A stretch of DNA of 64,000 nt from Desulfosarcina widdelii (GCF_009688965.1 NZ_AP021875.1:3472001-3536000), one strand, 5' to 3'; shown: positions 8,645 through 16,516, numbered from the stretch's first letter. Notes: generated by a model not told the origin, from the sequence alone. Program-made: numbers and translations.

Positions 8645-9718
8645 ATGCAAAACATTATAATATCCGTTTTGTGTGTGGGTGTCATATGTTCCAGTGCAAC
8701 TTCCGCCCCTATCGATTATCCAGGCGGTCCGGCTGGCCTGCAACGTAAAAACGAGCAGATTAAAGCAGCTATGAAGGAGCGCCAAAGACGTATCGATGAG
8801 GAACAGCGCCAAAAAAGGAAAATCGAAGAGGATAGGCAAAAACTTATTGAAGAACGACGGCAGTTAGAGCTGGAGCAGTGGCTCGCCAATGAAAATAGGT
8901 TAAAAGAAAAATATAACAAAGAATACATAAATAATGAAACTGATGGCTTCCAATATATCAGGAATGCCGATAATTACGATTCATTAATCAAACACTTCTC
9001 TGCATCGTTTATCACCGATGAAATAAAACATAACCATCCAAAAAAATCAGCTAAGTTTCAAGAAAATGCTTCAAGAAACAACATGGCCTTTGCGGCTATT
9101 ATTTTTCATGATATGGACACTTTGATCGATTATTTAGCTGAACTATTACGATCAGGCGAGAAAAACAATATTCAGGGTTCAGAAATTTATAAAACAATAA
9201 ATGCCGAACGAGAAAGGCTGATAAACATTCGCGCAGAAGTTTATCTTGATGCTTTTTCACGTGAGGAAAAAATTTTTAATAAGATTACCGGCCTCAAGTT
9301 TTATTGCACCAGTGAAACAGTAAGAAATACGCTCGCGGCTTGTCTTAGCGAGCCAGGTTGGCAGCCTTCATCTGGTTATCTATATAGCCTGCAATATATG
9401 CAAGTGATGCAGAGCGTCGGGGAGGGTGTACTTATGGTTCAAAACCCTTTGCTTACAGTTGGGGGAAGAACGGCTTTTTTGTACACCCGTAAAGATTTAG
9501 TGGATCGTCAAAATTTAGATGGGCAATACGCTAATTATATCGGTGCTTATAAATATCAATCATTGACAGGTCCGAGAAAAGTCTATTCTTTCCGGATTTT
9601 CGATTTTCGCAATGATCAAGTTGTAGGCGGAAAACAATTTTATTTTTATCCCAAAATTCTTGATATCAGCAATATTGAAGACGAAGTTATTCAAGAGGCA
9701 TTTGGCGGCCTTGAATAG
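8645..9718 (+). CDS. Exported coiled-coil protein of unknown function (element cargo)
   Basis: The ATG at 8645, after GGAGGGGGGCGGACA, starts a 357-residue protein. A signal peptide spans about residues 1-21 (IIISVLCVGVICSSATSA). Residues about 32-85 form a highly charged Glu/Lys/Arg/Gln coiled coil, and the rest is a mixed domain ending DEVIQEAFGGLE. No family is recognised. Base composition is much more AT-rich than the flanking genes, which suggests recent acquisition. It is followed after 23 bases by a small zinc-ribbon gene on the same strand. A secreted cargo protein in an element otherwise made of DNA-handling genes is notable. Confidence 0.75.
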   Translation: MQNIIISVLCVGVICSSATSAPIDYPGGPAGLQRKNEQIKAAMKERQRRIDEEQRQKRKIEEDRQKLIEERRQLELEQWLANENRLKEKYNKEYINNETDGFQYIRNADNYDSLIKHFSASFITDEIKHNHPKKSAKFQENASRNNMAFAAIIFHDMDTLIDYLAELLRSGEKNNIQGSEIYKTINAERERLINIRAEVYLDAFSREEKIFNKITGLKFYCTSETVRNTLAACLSEPGWQPSSGYLYSLQYMQVMQSVGEGVLMVQNPLLTVGGRTAFLYTRKDLVDRQNLDGQYANYIGAYKYQSLTGPRKVYSFRIFDFRNDQVVGGKQFYFYPKILDISNIEDEVIQEAFGGLE

Positions 9719-9741
9719 GGGAAATAATGAAAGGAGATTCT

Positions 9742-10005
9742 ATGACCAAGCCATGCCCTATTTGCGACACTGAAATTGATGAAAGCAAAATTATGTATAC
9801 AGGAGACAACACAGATTTTTATCCCTGCCCTACATGTGAAAATTTTGACATATACCGCCCATATCTCGAAGAGCTTCCTAAAGAAATTAAAAAGTATAGG
9901 GGGCTAAAGGAAAAAATCCAAAAAGCTATAAAGGAACACCCAACAGGCGGTAATCGGTACTTTATCGACAGAACCGTTGTTAAAAAATTGCTTTTCGAAA
10001 TATAG
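9742..10005 (+). CDS. Small zinc-ribbon protein
   Basis: The ATG at 9742 is preceded by AAAGGAGATTCT. The 87-residue product has two CxxC pairs, CPIC at residues 4-7 and CPTC near 31-34 (YPCPTCENFDIY), which would bind one zinc ion. The remainder is Lys-rich and probably helical. It may be translated together with the exported coiled-coil gene. The AT-rich codon use matches that neighbour. No specific function can be assigned. Confidence 0.7.
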   Translation: MTKPCPICDTEIDESKIMYTGDNTDFYPCPTCENFDIYRPYLEELPKEIKKYRGLKEKIQKAIKEHPTGGNRYFIDRTVVKKLLFEI

Positions 10006-10403
10006 AGTAGGCAAATCAAGGCGCTGGCGATGCGGCGGGCGTGCCGCATACGGCCGGGTATTTCAAAGGCCAGTCAGGGGTTGCAACATGGTCATGTTCA
10101 AGGGTGTTTGCTTGATTCCAACTCTGCCGTAAGGTAGCCTTCCGGTATTCGAAATTAGGGATATTGTTGTTTTTTCCGTTTTCTGTTTTCCCCTTCAAAA
10201 AAAAAGAACATCACCCCCAAGGGGTGATTAAGGCCTACCCTAAGCGGATGGCTGTCTGAGACGCAGGAACACTAAGGACGCAAGGACGTAGTGAGTCAAG
10301 GCACAGGCAGACGCTTAAAGGCGTAGGCCGAAACCGAAGGTTTCCTATATAACCGGGGTATAAAGGTCTTAACTTACTAAAATTAAGGCATATATAAATT
10401 GAA

Positions 10404-10458
10404 AAAAGGCGGGTCTAACTTTCTAACCCCTTGATATTGCGTAGTAGACCCGCCTTTT
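10404..10458. terminator. Long-loop stem, AAAAGGCGGGTCTA / TAGACCCGCCTTTT
   Basis: A perfect 14-base inverted repeat (10404-10417 and 10445-10458) encloses a 27-base loop. With A-rich and T-rich ends it reads as a bidirectional intrinsic terminator between the convergent genes at 9742-10005 and 10557-11429. It could equally be an origin-type structure. Confidence 0.6.
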
Positions 10459-10465
10459 CTTGGGT

Positions 10466-10493
10466 TTTAGACACGCCTTTCGGCGTGTCTAAA
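10466..10493. terminator. Perfect 12-bp hairpin with TTTC loop
   Basis: TTTAGACACGCC (10466-10477) pairs with GGCGTGTCTAAA (10482-10493). It lies 8 bases after the preceding stem-loop and shares the TAGAC word with it. It would be very stable in RNA from either strand. Confidence 0.6.
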
Positions 10494-10556
10494 CAAGCTT
10501 AATGACCATGCGGGTTTCTACTCTCTGAAAAGAGTAATGGCTTTAGCTGGCGTGGA

Positions 10557-11429
10557 TTAGCGGGGATACACAGTGAACTGATGCAGCAATGGCTTGACTT
10601 TAGTTTTGTGGCTTGGTGACCAAAAATAAACTGGACGATGATTAAAATTACCATCTTTGTTGGTATATCTGACGAATCCACCGATAATCAATGGCGCTCC
10701 GCCAGGCTGTTTAACCTTGGCTTTCTTGGCGCGGAGGACCAGCCCTGAATCCACAAGGGCTTTAACGTACCGCTCCGCTAATCGCGGGGAAATGTCGCAG
10801 TGTTTCGCAATTTGCTCAGGAGGTGCATAGACCAGGACCGGAACCCTTTTTTGGAATTCCTTCTTTTTCTTGCCATCCTTGTTTGTTTTGGTCACCAGCA
10901 TTTTAGTGGTTGGGGTTCCGTGATTGTACGAGGCCGATTGGCTGGCGGAAAATCCTAATGCGCTGCAAATGAGGTATTCAAGAATGGTCAACAAATGCCG
11001 GGTGCTCTTATGCTTGAGATTTGCCATAACGCTCTTGTCGTTGCGTATCCAGTTTAGTGAATCTGTGCTACGCTTCTTAAAAGTATCCTGCGACCACACA
11101 ACCCATGCCTTAATCTCCCCTTTGAGCTTTTTGCCAGCGGCAGTTTTAGCCCAGTAACCTGCTGGGCTATCCAAAGGGTCACCTTCCAGTTTTTCGGCGA
11201 GGTCCTGCTCCAGTAATTGCCGGATGAAAGGCGTAAGTCTGTTTTGGGGCATACGGGGGAAGGGATCTTCTATAACTGGCGGATTGTGATTTTGCCCCTG
11301 TTCAAGGGATTTGAGCATGCGCTGACTGCGGCGGCGGTTTCTATCCTCGGTTGTTTCAGGTTTTGAAATGGGTATCTCTGCGGGCTTTGGTGCCGGCCTT
11401 GTACGGCGGGGTATGTAATTGCAATCCAT
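10557..11429 (-). CDS. Winged-helix-like DNA-binding protein, possible replication/regulatory protein
   Basis: The 290-residue protein has a basic, Pro-rich N-terminus (residues 1-65), a central helical region around LKHKSTRHLLTILEYLICSALGF, and a C-terminal wing-helix-like segment, EQIAKHCDISPRLAERYVKAL followed by VDSGLVLRAKKAK. That segment reads as a helix-turn-helix plus wing. Such proteins in small mobile elements are often replication initiators or regulators, but no initiator family motif is visible. It faces the structured region at 10404-10493. Confidence 0.6.
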   Translation of the reverse strand: MDCNYIPRRTRPAPKPAEIPISKPETTEDRNRRRSQRMLKSLEQGQNHNPPVIEDPFPRMPQNRLTPFIRQLLEQDLAEKLEGDPLDSPAGYWAKTAAGKKLKGEIKAWVVWSQDTFKKRSTDSLNWIRNDKSVMANLKHKSTRHLLTILEYLICSALGFSASQSASYNHGTPTTKMLVTKTNKDGKKKKEFQKRVPVLVYAPPEQIAKHCDISPRLAERYVKALVDSGLVLRAKKAKVKQPGGAPLIIGGFVRYTNKDGNFNHRPVYFWSPSHKTKVKPLLHQFTVYPR

Positions 11430-11558
11430 AACACGTTCCCTTCAACGCCCTTCTTGGGAAGCCGGGGGAAGGGGCGGCAAGGGAACCGCCTTTTCGGGAG
11501 CGACCCTATCCCCCCGGATATTGAATCATTATTACATTAGCGCTTGAAAAGTTAAAAA

Positions 11559-11756
11559 TTAACATCGCCATAGGTCGCGAGGCAGAGTGCCCTCGGCTCG
11601 TTGAGCAGCCGTAACAACCTGTAAAGCCACGCTAATTTGATTTCGGCGGTCACGGTTGGGTGCCGCTTGCAGCATCATCGACAAGAGGTCACGTGCTTTT
11701 TCGAGATCGGCCTGGGGACCGATCAGTTTTTCCACTTCCGGTGGCATTTTTTCCAT
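11559..11756 (-). CDS. Small protein of unknown function
   Basis: The ATG at 11756 follows AAGGAGATTGATT, giving 65 residues (MEKMPPEVEKLIG…PRDLWRC). An upstream ATG at 11807 would add 17 residues but lacks a comparable site. The sequence is predicted to be helical (DLEKARDLLSMMLQAA), with no recognised family. Confidence 0.55.
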   Translation of the reverse strand: MEKMPPEVEKLIGPQADLEKARDLLSMMLQAAPNRDRRNQISVALQVVTAAQRAEGTLPRDLWRC

Positions 11757-11872
11757 AATCAATCTCCTTATATTCCAATCATAATCTTTTGAGTTTGTGC
11801 TGGTCACACATCAGAAACCGGCTGTTTTTGACACCAAAGCGGTGCACAAACTCTAAATAATTTTTTGGAAGG

Positions 11873-11905
11873 GATGCCCTGGGGCATCCCAAACCCCAGG
11901 GCATC
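11873..11905. repeat. Perfect 12-bp inverted repeat GATGCCCTGGGG / CCCCAGGGCATC
   Basis: The arms at 11873-11884 and 11894-11905 enclose a 9-base loop. The left half is itself nearly palindromic (GGGATGCC…GGCATCCC), so two alternative stems are possible. It lies 70 bases past the stop of the DUF2213 gene on the minus strand and may end that transcript, although no T-run follows. Confidence 0.5.
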
Positions 11906-11975
11906 CGGAGGGCGGATTGAAACGGGCGATTGACAGTTTCGCCCGCAAAAAGGAGGACCGCCCCATGACAGACAT

Positions 11976-12983
11976 TTATTTTTGTTGTTTCTGTGGAACC
12001 AAAAACAACAAGTCCTCGTGCCGAGGAGCCGCATTCCCTGACGGCTGATTTGTGAAACCAAGCCGTCGGAGGTGCGCACGGCGGTTATGGGCAACCGTTT
12101 CGGCCAGGGCTGCGCGTTCAATCGCCGAATCATTCATCAGTCGGGTGATGCGTCGGCTCTCGGCCAACGGGTCCATGCACTTCCGGCTTCCCGTCCGTGC
12201 GAAAACCCGCTGCACCTGTGTTTGAGCCTCACCGGCATTTTCAAACCGGCGGCTCTCGGCGCCACTGGTCGGGGCAAAGCCCAACCGTTCTTGAGGGCTG
12301 CGCTGCCGGGTGTTAACCAACTTGAGGCTGGCAGAACCTTCCGCATCTTTGCGGGCGGCGGCAAGCTTGGATTCAATGGCAGCCAAAGCTTTCTTGCGGC
12401 CATTTTCAAAATGTTGTGAGTGTGACATTTTCATAGCTCCTTTCGTGTTCAAAATTCGGACATCACGACCCGCACGACCACGACCTTCTGCGATCAGGGC
12501 AACGTGATTAAAACGTAACTCCGTCTGCAAAGCGTCATAAGTGGCGTTATTGAAAACACCTGGTTCAAAGATGGTTTCGGCCATATACGCCGCGCTGATC
12601 TCCGGCAATTCCTCGGCTTCAATCGCCCGGATGGTTTCCGGGTCGGTCACCAACAAATCGCAAACCAAATAATCCCCATCCAACTTAGGGGTTCCGGCCA
12701 CACTGCCAACGGAGTAATTTTTGACCAGCTCTGGCGTGAGCCAGGTATGATCGCCCGCTACGATGGGAATGCCCTCAAGGCTACGCAGGGCCGCAGAGGA
12801 TGCCATTTCATTTTTCGTGACCAACATGTTGAAGAGGCCTTGGCCGGGGGGCGGGTCATCCAGCTCCGAGCGATCATAGGGCATAATCCGTTCTGCAAGC
12901 ACCCGCGCTCGGCAACGTAAGAAACCGTCCGGGGTTTTCTCCCAATGAGGCCTTTCGGCCTTGTTTGCAAATGCGATTTTCAT
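11976..12983 (-). CDS. DUF2213 phage-type protein (prohead-protease-like)
   Basis: The 335-residue protein matches the DUF2213 pattern: a central LEGIPIVAGDHTWL segment, a VGSVAGTPKLDGDYLVCDLL strand pair, ETIRAIEAEELPEISAAYMA, and the hallmark NHVALIAEGRGRAG. DUF2213 proteins occur in phage morphogenesis regions and resemble prohead maturation proteases. No capsid, portal or large-terminase gene accompanies it here, so it is either a relic or has another use. Its ATG overlaps the stop of the upstream gene (12980-12983, ATGA), showing translational coupling. The C-terminal third is Arg/Gln-rich. Confidence 0.75.
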   Translation of the reverse strand: MKIAFANKAERPHWEKTPDGFLRCRARVLAERIMPYDRSELDDPPPGQGLFNMLVTKNEMASSAALRSLEGIPIVAGDHTWLTPELVKNYSVGSVAGTPKLDGDYLVCDLLVTDPETIRAIEAEELPEISAAYMAETIFEPGVFNNATYDALQTELRFNHVALIAEGRGRAGRDVRILNTKGAMKMSHSQHFENGRKKALAAIESKLAAARKDAEGSASLKLVNTRQRSPQERLGFAPTSGAESRRFENAGEAQTQVQRVFARTGSRKCMDPLAESRRITRLMNDSAIERAALAETVAHNRRAHLRRLGFTNQPSGNAAPRHEDLLFLVPQKQQK

Positions 12984-13342
12984 AATTCATCTTCCTCCAT
13001 AGTTTCTTCGGGAATTGGATACCGTTCCCGCAAGACTTCAAGATCCCGTGCAGGAATGGGCTGCGTGGGCGGTTTAGGTTGATCGTCGCTAAATGCCGTC
13101 CGCAGCAGTTCGAGCATCACCTTTGCGCGGTCATCCGCCAGTTTGGGTAAGGGGATCGGTGGAACCCATAGGCCGTGCTCCATCAGCCAGATTTCACGCA
13201 GAAGCTGCTCCCGCTGGACAGGTTCGGTTAACACGCCCAGCAACATTTCAATTCGCTTGCGATTGACGGTCAAGACGGCAACGGCTGGGGTTTGACCTTT
13301 GGCTTCCTGTTCAAGCCATTCAATTCTCCTTTTTATGCTCAT
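12980..13342 (-). CDS. Protein of unknown function, coupled to DUF2213 gene
   Basis: The 120-residue protein begins MSIKRRIEWLEQEAKG, an amphipathic basic helix, and ends in an acidic tail (EETMEEDEL). The middle has helical VQREQLLREIWLMEHGLWVP. Both ends overlap neighbouring genes by four bases (13339-13342 and 12980-12983), so the three genes form a tight unit. No family is recognised; the position beside DUF2213 suggests a phage-derived cassette. Confidence 0.6.
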   Translation of the reverse strand: MSIKRRIEWLEQEAKGQTPAVAVLTVNRKRIEMLLGVLTEPVQREQLLREIWLMEHGLWVPPIPLPKLADDRAKVMLELLRTAFSDDQPKPPTQPIPARDLEVLRERYPIPEETMEEDEL

Positions 13343-13554
13343 GCCTTATCCTCCCTTTGCAGGAATTGGTCTTCCAAAGCGGTGATACGATCCTCAAGAT
13401 CCCCGCGTTCAATGATGCCTTTCAGGATGTTGGCCAGGTAAGCCATTTTGGAAGCCACAGCCGGTTCTAAAGGACCATTGCCGGGATCGGCACGGTTGAT
13501 AAGCCCGGCCACATAGCGCCGAATATCCGCGATGCTTTTTAGGCGACGAGCCAT
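13339..13554 (-). CDS. Small helical protein, first gene of DUF2213 unit
   Basis: The 71-residue protein starts MARRLKSIADIRRYVAGLINR and ends DLEDRITALEDQFLQREDKA, predicted to be all helical with a short coiled coil at the end. It resembles the small regulatory proteins preceding terminase genes in some phages, but that comparison is weak. It overlaps the next gene by four bases. Confidence 0.55.
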   Translation of the reverse strand: MARRLKSIADIRRYVAGLINRADPGNGPLEPAVASKMAYLANILKGIIERGDLEDRITALEDQFLQREDKA

Positions 13555-13651
13555 TAACCCCTAACCCCCACAGGAAAGTCCTTTTATATTAGGGTGATAT
13601 CCCAGTCTCGATGCTGAGAAATGGCCCACTTGAATACGGAAAAGGAGCATT

Positions 13652-13891
13652 TTAGCGGCCTTGTTCCGGCTGTGCCAGATAAGCTGCGATTAATTCTTCA
13701 ATCTTTGCTGAGGCCGTTATCTCATCTTTCAGGCAGCGCACCTTGAACTGCTTCCACAGGGCGGCATCAACCTGTATCCCAATGTTGGTTCGAACCTGCT
13801 GCGGATATTGTTGCTTGAAACTGGCAATTTTTTCTTCGATGTACCGCAGCGCCTTTTGGCGACCTTGTTCGTAGGCATCAGAATTTTCCAT
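13652..13891 (-). CDS. Small ribbon-helix-helix-like protein
   Basis: The ATG at 13891 follows GGAGGAAGCG closely and is preferred to the upstream ATGs, giving 79 residues. The C-terminal half, VRTNIGIQVDAALWKQFKVR, then EITASAKIEELIAAYLAQ, fits a strand followed by two helices as in CopG/ParG-type repressors. The AT-rich DNA upstream (13900-14010) would suit an autoregulated promoter. It may control the rightmost genes of the element. Confidence 0.6.
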   Translation of the reverse strand: MENSDAYEQGRQKALRYIEEKIASFKQQYPQQVRTNIGIQVDAALWKQFKVRCLKDEITASAKIEELIAAYLAQPEQGR

Positions 13892-14269
13892 CGCTTCCTC
13901 CATCATATGTGTTACGTTATTTATATTATATATCATATAATATACCTTAAAATCAGAAAAGTAAAGCGATTTTAGATCATAACTTACTGGAAACATAAAT
14001 TATATAAAAAGTTTACTATCAAAATGAGAAGGAAAACGCTTCTCCCTCTGTGGAGCGCTGAGAGCTCCAAAACAAGGCGTCGGTTTTTGGGGTAGGTAGG
14101 GTTGGCTATGCCGAAGCGAGCGACCTGTGGCGGACGGCTGGGATAGTCACATGGGGAACCAAGGGAGAGGCGGGGGCCAGGAGCGGCCCCCTGTGATTTT
14201 AGTTCGGTAAACCTTTCAGATCTTGCAGCAGCCCAGTCAGTTCAAAGGGCAGAGGATGATTAATAGCGT
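13892..14269. other. Right end of the element, non-coding when integrated
   Basis: The stretch holds an AT-rich promoter-like zone (13910-14020), a hairpin GGGGGCC/GGCCCCC at 14172-14191, and the sequence 14205-14282. On the minus strand, that last stretch would encode the last 27 or so residues of the serine recombinase once the element is circular. In the integrated state this reading frame is separated from its gene. Confidence 0.6.
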
Positions 14270-14305
14270 TTACTTGGCCTTTACCAGCACCAACCCCTCC
14301 TTGAC
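14262..14305. other. attR, right junction of the yjbQ element
   Basis: Element sequence (gtttacttggccttt) meets host yjbQ (cagcaccaacccctcc) at AC 14283-14284. Joining the two element ends gives a predicted attP with GCCTT-T-AC-T-AAGGC exactly centred on AC and outer GTTTA/TAAAC words, the symmetric form expected for a serine integrase site. Confidence 0.85.
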
Positions 14306-14404
14306 GCCGCTGTCATTGATGCACCGCTGCACCTCACCGGTGATGTTGATAAATGCCCTTCGGGTGGGCACCTCGAACCAGAGTTCTTTGCGAAAGCTTT
14401 TCAT
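14270..14404 (-). pseudogene. yjbQ: 5' part of host yjbQ, cut off by the element
   Basis: Reading on the minus strand from an ATG at 14404 with GGAG upstream gives [20 protein letters not shown], then [20 protein letters not shown], and then VKAK and a stop. Residues 1-41 are YjbQ, and the last three codons are element DNA. The remaining 97 residues are at 4815-5109. The host promoter and ribosome-binding site thus now drive a 44-residue stub. Confidence 0.92.
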
Positions 14405-14855
14405 GAGCAACTCCAATGGTTGTTTAAAAGTAAACCCGGATCGAAAAAATTGATGGAGCGTCTTTTCTCGGCATTCTCTTTATAGTTCATAATCATCCCT
14501 CTGTTCAATATTATTGCTTCCCATAATGATGGGATTGCTTAGATCTTTACTCAAGGCGAAGCACCACTACCCGGCAGCATCTGTGCTGCCGAGGCCGCCA
14601 TCAGAAAGGCCGGTTATTCCCACTCGCCGCCTTGACGAAAAATCTGAATTCTGAACGAGTTGCAGGCTTTTATAAGCAAGGCATCAAAGTTACAAAATCC
14701 AACATCTGCATTGGACAGCAGACAACGATCCTGAATGCGTGCAAGATTTATAAATGTTTGCAATTGTTAAAAAATTAATATAGATAGCATTCGCAGCATT
14801 GTTAAGGTTCAATTTTAATTGGCATTTAATCTAATGAGATTGAGGAGCTTTTTTT
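14405..14855. other. Intergenic region upstream of host yjbQ
   Basis: About 450 bases between the divergently read yjbQ stub and the acyltransferase gene. It becomes AT-rich near 14740-14850 (aaaaattaatatagatagcatt), which probably holds the acyltransferase promoter. No gene or RNA is recognised. Confidence 0.45.
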
Positions 14856-15506
14856 TTGAGAGCGATAATAGACCATTTTATTACAACAGAATTATTTGCT
14901 TTTATATTCTATCGATTTACCCGGTTATATTCCAGGACTTTTCGACTAACAATTGAAAATGAAGAAGAATGGCTGGAGTATTTAAACAATGGCGGAATTG
15001 TTCTGCTTTGCACATGGCATCAGCAATTTTTTTCTGCTATCCGTCATTTTCAAAGTTATAAATCCTTCAAGCCGAGTCTAATGATCAGTCAAAGCAAGGA
15101 CGGAAAAATTGTTGCCGGCATAGCAAAGCGAAGCGGCTGGAATCCAGTTCGTGGCTCTTCTTCAAAAGGCGGTACGTTAGCTTTAAAAGATATGATTGCC
15201 AATCTTAAAAGATCAAAACTTTCAGGTCATATTGTAGATGGCCCAAGGGGACCTTCTGGTGTTGTAAAACCAGGTGTAATTCGTTTGGCCCATGCCACTA
15301 ACGCGGTGATTGTTCCTTTTTATGTTTTTGCAGAAAACAGTTGGCATTTTAAAAGCTGGGATAAATTTCTTCTGCCAAAACCCTTTTCCAAAGTAATTCT
15401 TCGTTTTGAGAAAATGATTCCTTTACAAAGAACAAAGGATAGAAATCTTTTTGAAAAGCAAAGAAAGCAACTTGAAGATATTATGATCCCGGCGTTGAAG
15501 CTGTAG
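14856..15506 (+). CDS. DUF374-family lysophospholipid/Kdo-lipid acyltransferase-like protein
   Basis: The 216-residue protein has the PlsC/LpxL-like features of the DUF374 family: CTWHQQFF (catalytic His motif), LMISQSKDGKIVAGIAKRSGW, the RGSSSKGGTLAL segment and HIVDGPRGPSGVVKPGVI. The family is thought to transfer an acyl chain to a lipid at the inner membrane, for example in lipid A-like modification. The start is a TTG at 14856 behind GAGGAG with a suitable spacer. Its composition is more AT-rich than most of the window. Confidence 0.85.
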   Translation: MRAIIDHFITTELFAFIFYRFTRLYSRTFRLTIENEEEWLEYLNNGGIVLLCTWHQQFFSAIRHFQSYKSFKPSLMISQSKDGKIVAGIAKRSGWNPVRGSSSKGGTLALKDMIANLKRSKLSGHIVDGPRGPSGVVKPGVIRLAHATNAVIVPFYVFAENSWHFKSWDKFLLPKPFSKVILRFEKMIPLQRTKDRNLFEKQRKQLEDIMIPALKL

Positions 15507-15678
15507 CCCGATTCCATGACGTATGGCAGTCGTCTAGCGCAAGTGCTACTTTTTAACAAAAGACACGGGGCAGTTGCTTTTCCAAAAGGCCCTGAAATCC
15601 TTATTATACTTGGGAAGTTTGGTCATGCTTCGGAAAAGGCTTTTTCTGTCGATTTTTTTATCTGTTCCATCCACGGAC

Positions 15679-16131
15679 TTATTTGGGCAAACCATTTCCG
15701 AAAACCCTGACATTCCTTTTTATTTTTCCTTTAAGATAACCTGCTGTGCTCTCATCATACCCGAGCCATTCAAGGGCTGCATCCATACCATCTTCAATTA
15801 CGTTGATTTTTAGATTACCTGAACGAAGCATGTGTGCAGCAAACTCCGCTAACGTCCGGTGTTTGTCTGCGTTGATTAGAATTGCACAACGGTAGTCTCT
15901 GTCTCCATATTCTTCAACTTGTATCTCACACGCTCGTTGTAGTCCCTGAAAGGTTATCTTTTCAATTCCCTGAATAGAACGACAATCGACCAGACGTCTT
16001 ATCCGTTTCCATTCCTTCATCTCGATTTGAGATGTCAAAACGTGGAGGTACAAGTCATGGTCGTCCAAAACGCCCATGCCTTGAGCATAACTGAAGTTAG
16101 ACGATGAATAATAGTACCGTGTAAATGCCAT
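15679..16131 (-). CDS. STAS/SpoIIAA-like protein of unknown function
   Basis: The 150-residue protein has alternating strands and helices (DLYLHVLTSQIEMKEWKRI, RRLVDCRSIQGIEKITFQGL, CAILINADKHRTLAEFAAHM, INVIEDGMDAALEWLG), a pattern seen in STAS/SpoIIAA-like regulators. It lies near two GAF-domain signalling genes, so a role in signalling is possible. No ribosome-binding site stands out before the ATG. Confidence 0.6.
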   Translation of the reverse strand: MAFTRYYYSSSNFSYAQGMGVLDDHDLYLHVLTSQIEMKEWKRIRRLVDCRSIQGIEKITFQGLQRACEIQVEEYGDRDYRCAILINADKHRTLAEFAAHMLRSGNLKINVIEDGMDAALEWLGYDESTAGYLKGKIKRNVRVFGNGLPK

Positions 16132-16516
16132 CGAAAGTAATTGTCTGGGTATTCAAGAAAAATAGAAATTATTTCCTAATAAGGTACACGACTGTAGTTT
16201 GCATTTTTTAACGTGGAGTGATTTTTTCGCAATACATATAACACCCACGTATAGCCTCACTTGGGTATAGTAAAATGTGTATTTGGAATCCGCTGCATGC
16301 CCCCGAACTGGTGTGATAAATAATTCCAAGTTCGGACATTCGACAGCCTTGAAAAGTCTATCTTACCCAAAAGAACTATGAGCCGTTCTCCGTTGTGACT
16401 CGATAGGATAGATGTACATATCGCAGGAACTGACTTCTTGATAGAAGTGCGGTGAAAGCCACCTGAATCATCCCTTTGTAGGTGTTCTCAATACGCAAAA
16501 TTTTGGCTTCATTTTT
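16132..16516. other. Intergenic region, no recognised gene
   Basis: About 385 bases between two minus-strand genes. It has several stop-rich AT stretches and no open frame with a start site. Nothing RNA-like is evident. Confidence 0.45.

Larger units (their letters stand above)
10006..10556. other. Structured non-coding region of the element
   Basis: About 550 bases between two convergent genes. It contains two strong stem-loops (listed separately at 10404-10458 and 10466-10493) and a repeat-like stretch at 10200-10360 with aaggacgcaaggacg and gccgaaaccgaagg words. A 60-codon open frame at 10016-10198 on the minus strand lacks a ribosome-binding site. This could be a replication or transfer origin, a non-coding RNA, or simply bidirectional terminators; the sequence does not decide. 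Confidence 0.5.
5110..14284. mobile_element. 9.17 kb integrative element inserted in yjbQ
   Basis: The boundaries follow from the interrupted yjbQ gene: its 3' part ends at 5110-5111 and its 5' part resumes at 14283-14284, sharing AC. Gene content: serine recombinase, complete recoded yjbQ, tyrosine recombinase without an N-terminal domain, a basic 103-residue protein, an exported coiled-coil protein, a zinc-ribbon protein, a winged-helix protein, a DUF2213 phage-type protein with two small overlapping genes, and a ribbon-helix-helix-like protein. There are no conjugation genes and no recognisable capsid, tail or terminase large-subunit genes. The plus-strand genes at 8.6-10 kb are markedly AT-rich. 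It may be a phage satellite or a small integrative mobilisable element; neither is proven. Confidence 0.92.

Noticed and set aside
10016..10198. A 60-codon frame at the start of the structured region
   Set aside because: No ribosome-binding site and no conserved features.
11804..12133. A 109-codon frame overlapping the end of the DUF2213 gene
   Set aside because: It has no ribosome-binding site, crosses the hairpin at 11873-11905, and its sequence is not protein-like.
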